Below, one piece after another: positions 62,901-64,000 of a stretch of DNA of 64,000 bases (positions within the stretch are counted from its first letter, which is position 1; every line of letters starts with the position of its first letter). The notes below the pieces were generated by a model. It was given only the letters and a program-made list of their open reading frames with translations. It was not told where the DNA came from and ran no database searches. The position numbers and the translations under genes were made by a program. The stretch lies in assembly GCF_009733815.1 (NCBI RefSeq), contig NZ_WNXY01000001.1, positions 666,623 to 730,622 of the forward strand, in the 5' to 3' direction. Source of the DNA: Pseudactinotalea suaedae. Its GTDB lineage: Bacteria > Actinomycetota > Actinomycetes > Actinomycetales > Beutenbergiaceae.

Positions 62901-62980
62901 ATGCAGAGGTACGCGCTGTATTGGCCGATGACCCCGCCTACAGCGTCCGCACAGCCCTCAGCGGCGCAGAGGCATCCTAG
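59918..62980 (+). CDS. Mrr-like nuclease fused to a long helical/HEAT solenoid; candidate defence effector
   Basis: A 1020-aa protein. Residues 30-170 look like an Mrr/restriction-endonuclease fold: LSWENFERLQLR (E40/E43), LYGDRGQAQLGLDIVALAPDG with D73, and the Q-x-K motif IALQSKNYKQF (Q87, K89), giving E...D...QxK as in type IV Mrr enzymes. The rest (about 190-1020) is alpha-helical repeat; the last 80 residues show HEAT-like DPDARVRRALARAL and DPAYSVRTAL. No P-loop for an NTPase is visible, unlike Avs-type STAND proteins. GGGAG precedes ATG 59918. Lower GC and less biased codons than the core genes suggest acquisition. Probably acts on DNA; the trigger is unknown. Confidence 0.75.
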   Translation: MAEWKPLSLASSLYAPASVTTPAPVIGKLEELPFTSLSWENFERLQLRMMRDVEGLRDAQLYGDRGQAQLGLDIVALAPDGAGIALQSKNYKQFGKSQLTAAIKKFRNAERPFTVQRLILGVACAVKSTGAVEELAVQRKELHPIVLDLWDAQELSALLRKRPEIVIEYFGMPTAEAFCHEFKIDVTQVPTADAAAVREAIARTPEVSTGAQESFEKAAKTTDPEQALALIEKGQAALQNAGFKPHAASHDKERVRLLALNGRAEEAARHTLDEFWSALELGLATTAQITQSRLAELAAQAGSDPPVDAYRKVTESAIDLYTNPLGYLPDIKELRLGEPEDQARLAILAGETAIANDRSHWLSSAVPTLAELSRLPGLDQMLRTRLRLIIAESTQDWVELLADARKIAHGYSVSGLIAARHARSLARHEKFKEADLAWDEASGFASLASQWGEASTWIFSRRAFRSRWNPFTSDELLALQTAVREMGTSKPIVPTAHDAYVDALSGLNEGTLRSAAISAQRALRDAVATSDLVEEERARRVLASILVESDEPALAAHHLAQVGATKRIGSLGKSLPLQFLDITENLDAPNYWTVGAAYRLIASQADLVPDPLVDFIAEHIVAELAAAEEGTRPDLRSFATSRYNNAIKALAGIADRIALIPATAALAHFEQQPEVQENHYRFHDDDEALAVAKIALSHPDLAPRAIAHLVPLLGRAQGARSETAHDAIVKHETLAHDGLTVLAAAGNHWAQETLALADPTAIDPAVAADALARLTAPLTQVTGVYSVGTNAIGDSLLIRQLPSDSINAAVTELLIRADDPHLGSSDRADYLNAAGNLTRHLDEAHRSSHFETAMRLATSPTPSKYDELNGQYTHKLGGFRMNGMPQGSRGQALALAASLAGNDDQRREVRRAVYALLGEKADYWPTIALQRLGDTVNDDLAFLSMQGWAIRSLVALKWVEHGEPEHLGIRLARDPDARVRRALARALADQANGTHAEVRAVLADDPAYSVRTALSGAEAS

Positions 62981-63054
62981 ATCCGACACGTCGGCGCACC
63001 GGGCTCTGAAGAACGTCTCGCCGCGATGACGGCGACCCCTGCCACTATGGGCAG

Positions 63055-63531
63055 ATGAGCGACGAACCGTCTGACTGGACCGAAGAAGATGACGCCATGG
63101 TGACCTACGAGTCGCTCCCCGATTGGCACCCATCACTCTTCGTCGATGTATTTCGTACCGGACTCGAGATGGAACAAGCTAATGCGAGCGGACTGTTGGG
63201 CGGCGCATTCGTCACCCCTGAGTCGCTTGGCGCCTGGGAAGACTTCTCCCGAGCTCGATCCGTCTTCTCATCAGGTCTCAAGATCAGCACCACAGCGTTG
63301 TTCGGCATTGGCGCACCGGACGTCGCCTACGTGCGCCTCGTCGAGACCGATGCGTATATCAACGATGACATCGACGCCGTTCCTGCAACAATGCACGTGA
63401 CGCTCGTGTGGCGCCCAGAGATCGCGGTCGTGCCAATCAGCAGCTGGCGCATCCACCACCTCGGTGAGGCGATCGAGCCCACCCTCGTGCCGCGCACCGC
63501 GGCTGGGTTCGATCCGCGAACACAGGCCTAG
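63055..63531 (+). CDS. Hypothetical protein, possible partner of the Mrr-like gene
   Basis: I do not recognise this 158-aa protein. The N-terminus is acidic (EPSDWTEEDDAM), with no signal peptide or membrane segment. The middle holds a beta-rich block (DVAYVRLVETDAYINDD and MHVTLVWRPEIAVVPISSW). It lies 74 bp after the nuclease gene on the same strand, with CACTAT six bases before its ATG, so it may have its own leaderless promoter. Confidence 0.6.
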   Translation: MSDEPSDWTEEDDAMVTYESLPDWHPSLFVDVFRTGLEMEQANASGLLGGAFVTPESLGAWEDFSRARSVFSSGLKISTTALFGIGAPDVAYVRLVETDAYINDDIDAVPATMHVTLVWRPEIAVVPISSWRIHHLGEAIEPTLVPRTAAGFDPRTQA

Positions 63532-63582
63532 CTTGCAGGACGCTGCGATCGGATTGTGCAGAGTCGCGCCCACCACTTTAAG

Positions 63583-64000
63583 TCACCGATGATCTTGGAG
63601 ACGCCCTCGACGGTCCCGAGGGGAAAGGGGCTGATTCGGTTGGTCGTCTGTGCTTTGCGCCCGTCTTGCCCGAGCTCGCTGCATGACTTTGCGGGCACCG
63701 CTGTGGTTCATTCTCCATCGTGCGATCGCAAGGCTGACATCGTAAACACGGGCGGCGCGTTCGTCGGTGGCGTTCGCTCGGGCGAGCCGGAAGGCGCCTT
63801 CATTAGGGATCAGCATCTCCCCTGAGAGCCAGTCGGCTTCGGCTTCTTGGTCTCCGCCGAGCCCGCACTTCCTCTCATCGGAGAGAGAAACGCCGAACTT
63901 GTGCTCTAGGTGTTGCGTCTCATGAGGTTGGTGACGGGGGTGTGAGCGAGGGGTAGGTCCCGGCGGCAGGATGGAAGTACCTCTACGACCGTTCTGCTTG
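63583..64000 (-). CDS. ImmA/IrrE-family metallopeptidase, C-terminal part (runs off the right edge)
   Basis: The minus-strand frame is open from the right edge to a stop at 63583 (139 codons in view). It carries a zinc motif HETQH with further His residues around it (QPHETQHLEHKFGV), then EAEADWLSGEMLIP, the Glu-containing helix of ImmA/IrrE (M78) peptidases, and the family C-terminal helix VYDVSLAIARWRMNHSGARK. Such peptidases cleave phage-type repressors, as ImmA does for ImmR, or respond to DNA damage as IrrE does. The start lies outside the window; internal ATGs here are not real starts. It is convergent with the hypothetical gene. Confidence 0.75.
   Translation of the reverse strand, partial: KQNGRRGTSILPPGPTPRSHPRHQPHETQHLEHKFGVSLSDERKCGLGGDQEAEADWLSGEMLIPNEGAFRLARANATDERAARVYDVSLAIARWRMNHSGARKVMQRARARRAQSTDDQPNQPLSPRDRRGRLQDHR

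Overview
This window is chromosomal DNA from a high-GC actinobacterium. Evidence: the tatA-tatC-diacylglycerol kinase-HelY-type helicase order; lnt followed by a polyprenol-phosphate mannosyl transferase and rbpA; an F420-type luciferase-like oxidoreductase; and the conserved pgsA-DUF881-small basic protein-DUF881-FHA(GarA)-MerR(FtsR)-bifunctional nuclease-MerR block. Propionibacteriales (Nocardioides-like) or Micrococcales is my best guess; the sequence alone does not settle it. Many genes appear leaderless, with a TAnnnT-like -10 box 6-8 bases before the start codon.

Layout. 1-9 kb: Tat translocase, lipid kinase, RNA helicase, two 31-bp tandem arrays, lipoprotein acylation and mannosyl donor genes, and rbpA under a SigR-like promoter. 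9-16.5 kb: small regulators and enzymes, a UvrA paralogue, an ACT protein and an epimerase. 16.5-17.6 kb: lower-GC stretch with a FSGRDNP-type lipoprotein and a strong candidate chromosomal dif (XerC/XerD) site, suggesting the replication terminus. 18-20.3 kb: sugar kinase and a membrane acyltransferase. 20.4-27.2 kb: seven-gene, translationally coupled polysaccharide-like operon (pseudo-receiver/PIG-L deacetylase, ATP-grasp ligase, PHP phosphoesterase, processive GT2, 49-aa membrane protein, secreted alpha-helical barrel-like protein, unknown protein).

27-36.5 kb: aldo/keto reductase, FAD monooxygenase, AI-2E-type and BenE-type membrane proteins, then a zinc pair (AztD metallochaperone and AztC binding protein) behind a Zur-like box but without the transporter ATPase and permease, and small enzymes. 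36.5-42.5 kb: the GarA/FtsR/PgsA block on the minus strand, lacking gcvH. 42.6-52.8 kb: oxidoreductases, transporters, LysE/LysG export pair, and a two-gene fluoride channel. 52.8-55.7 kb: ECF sigma factor, RskA-like anti-sigma factor, class F sortase and a membrane-anchored DUF4397 protein in one operon. 55.8-58.7 kb: sulfatase, AraC regulator and DUF4287 protein.

58.9-64 kb: an accessory region with lower GC and different codon use. It has an Imm5-like immunity protein, a 1020-aa protein joining an Mrr-like nuclease domain to a long helical/HEAT solenoid (a candidate new defence effector), a small unknown protein, and the C-terminal part of an ImmA/IrrE metallopeptidase running off the right edge.
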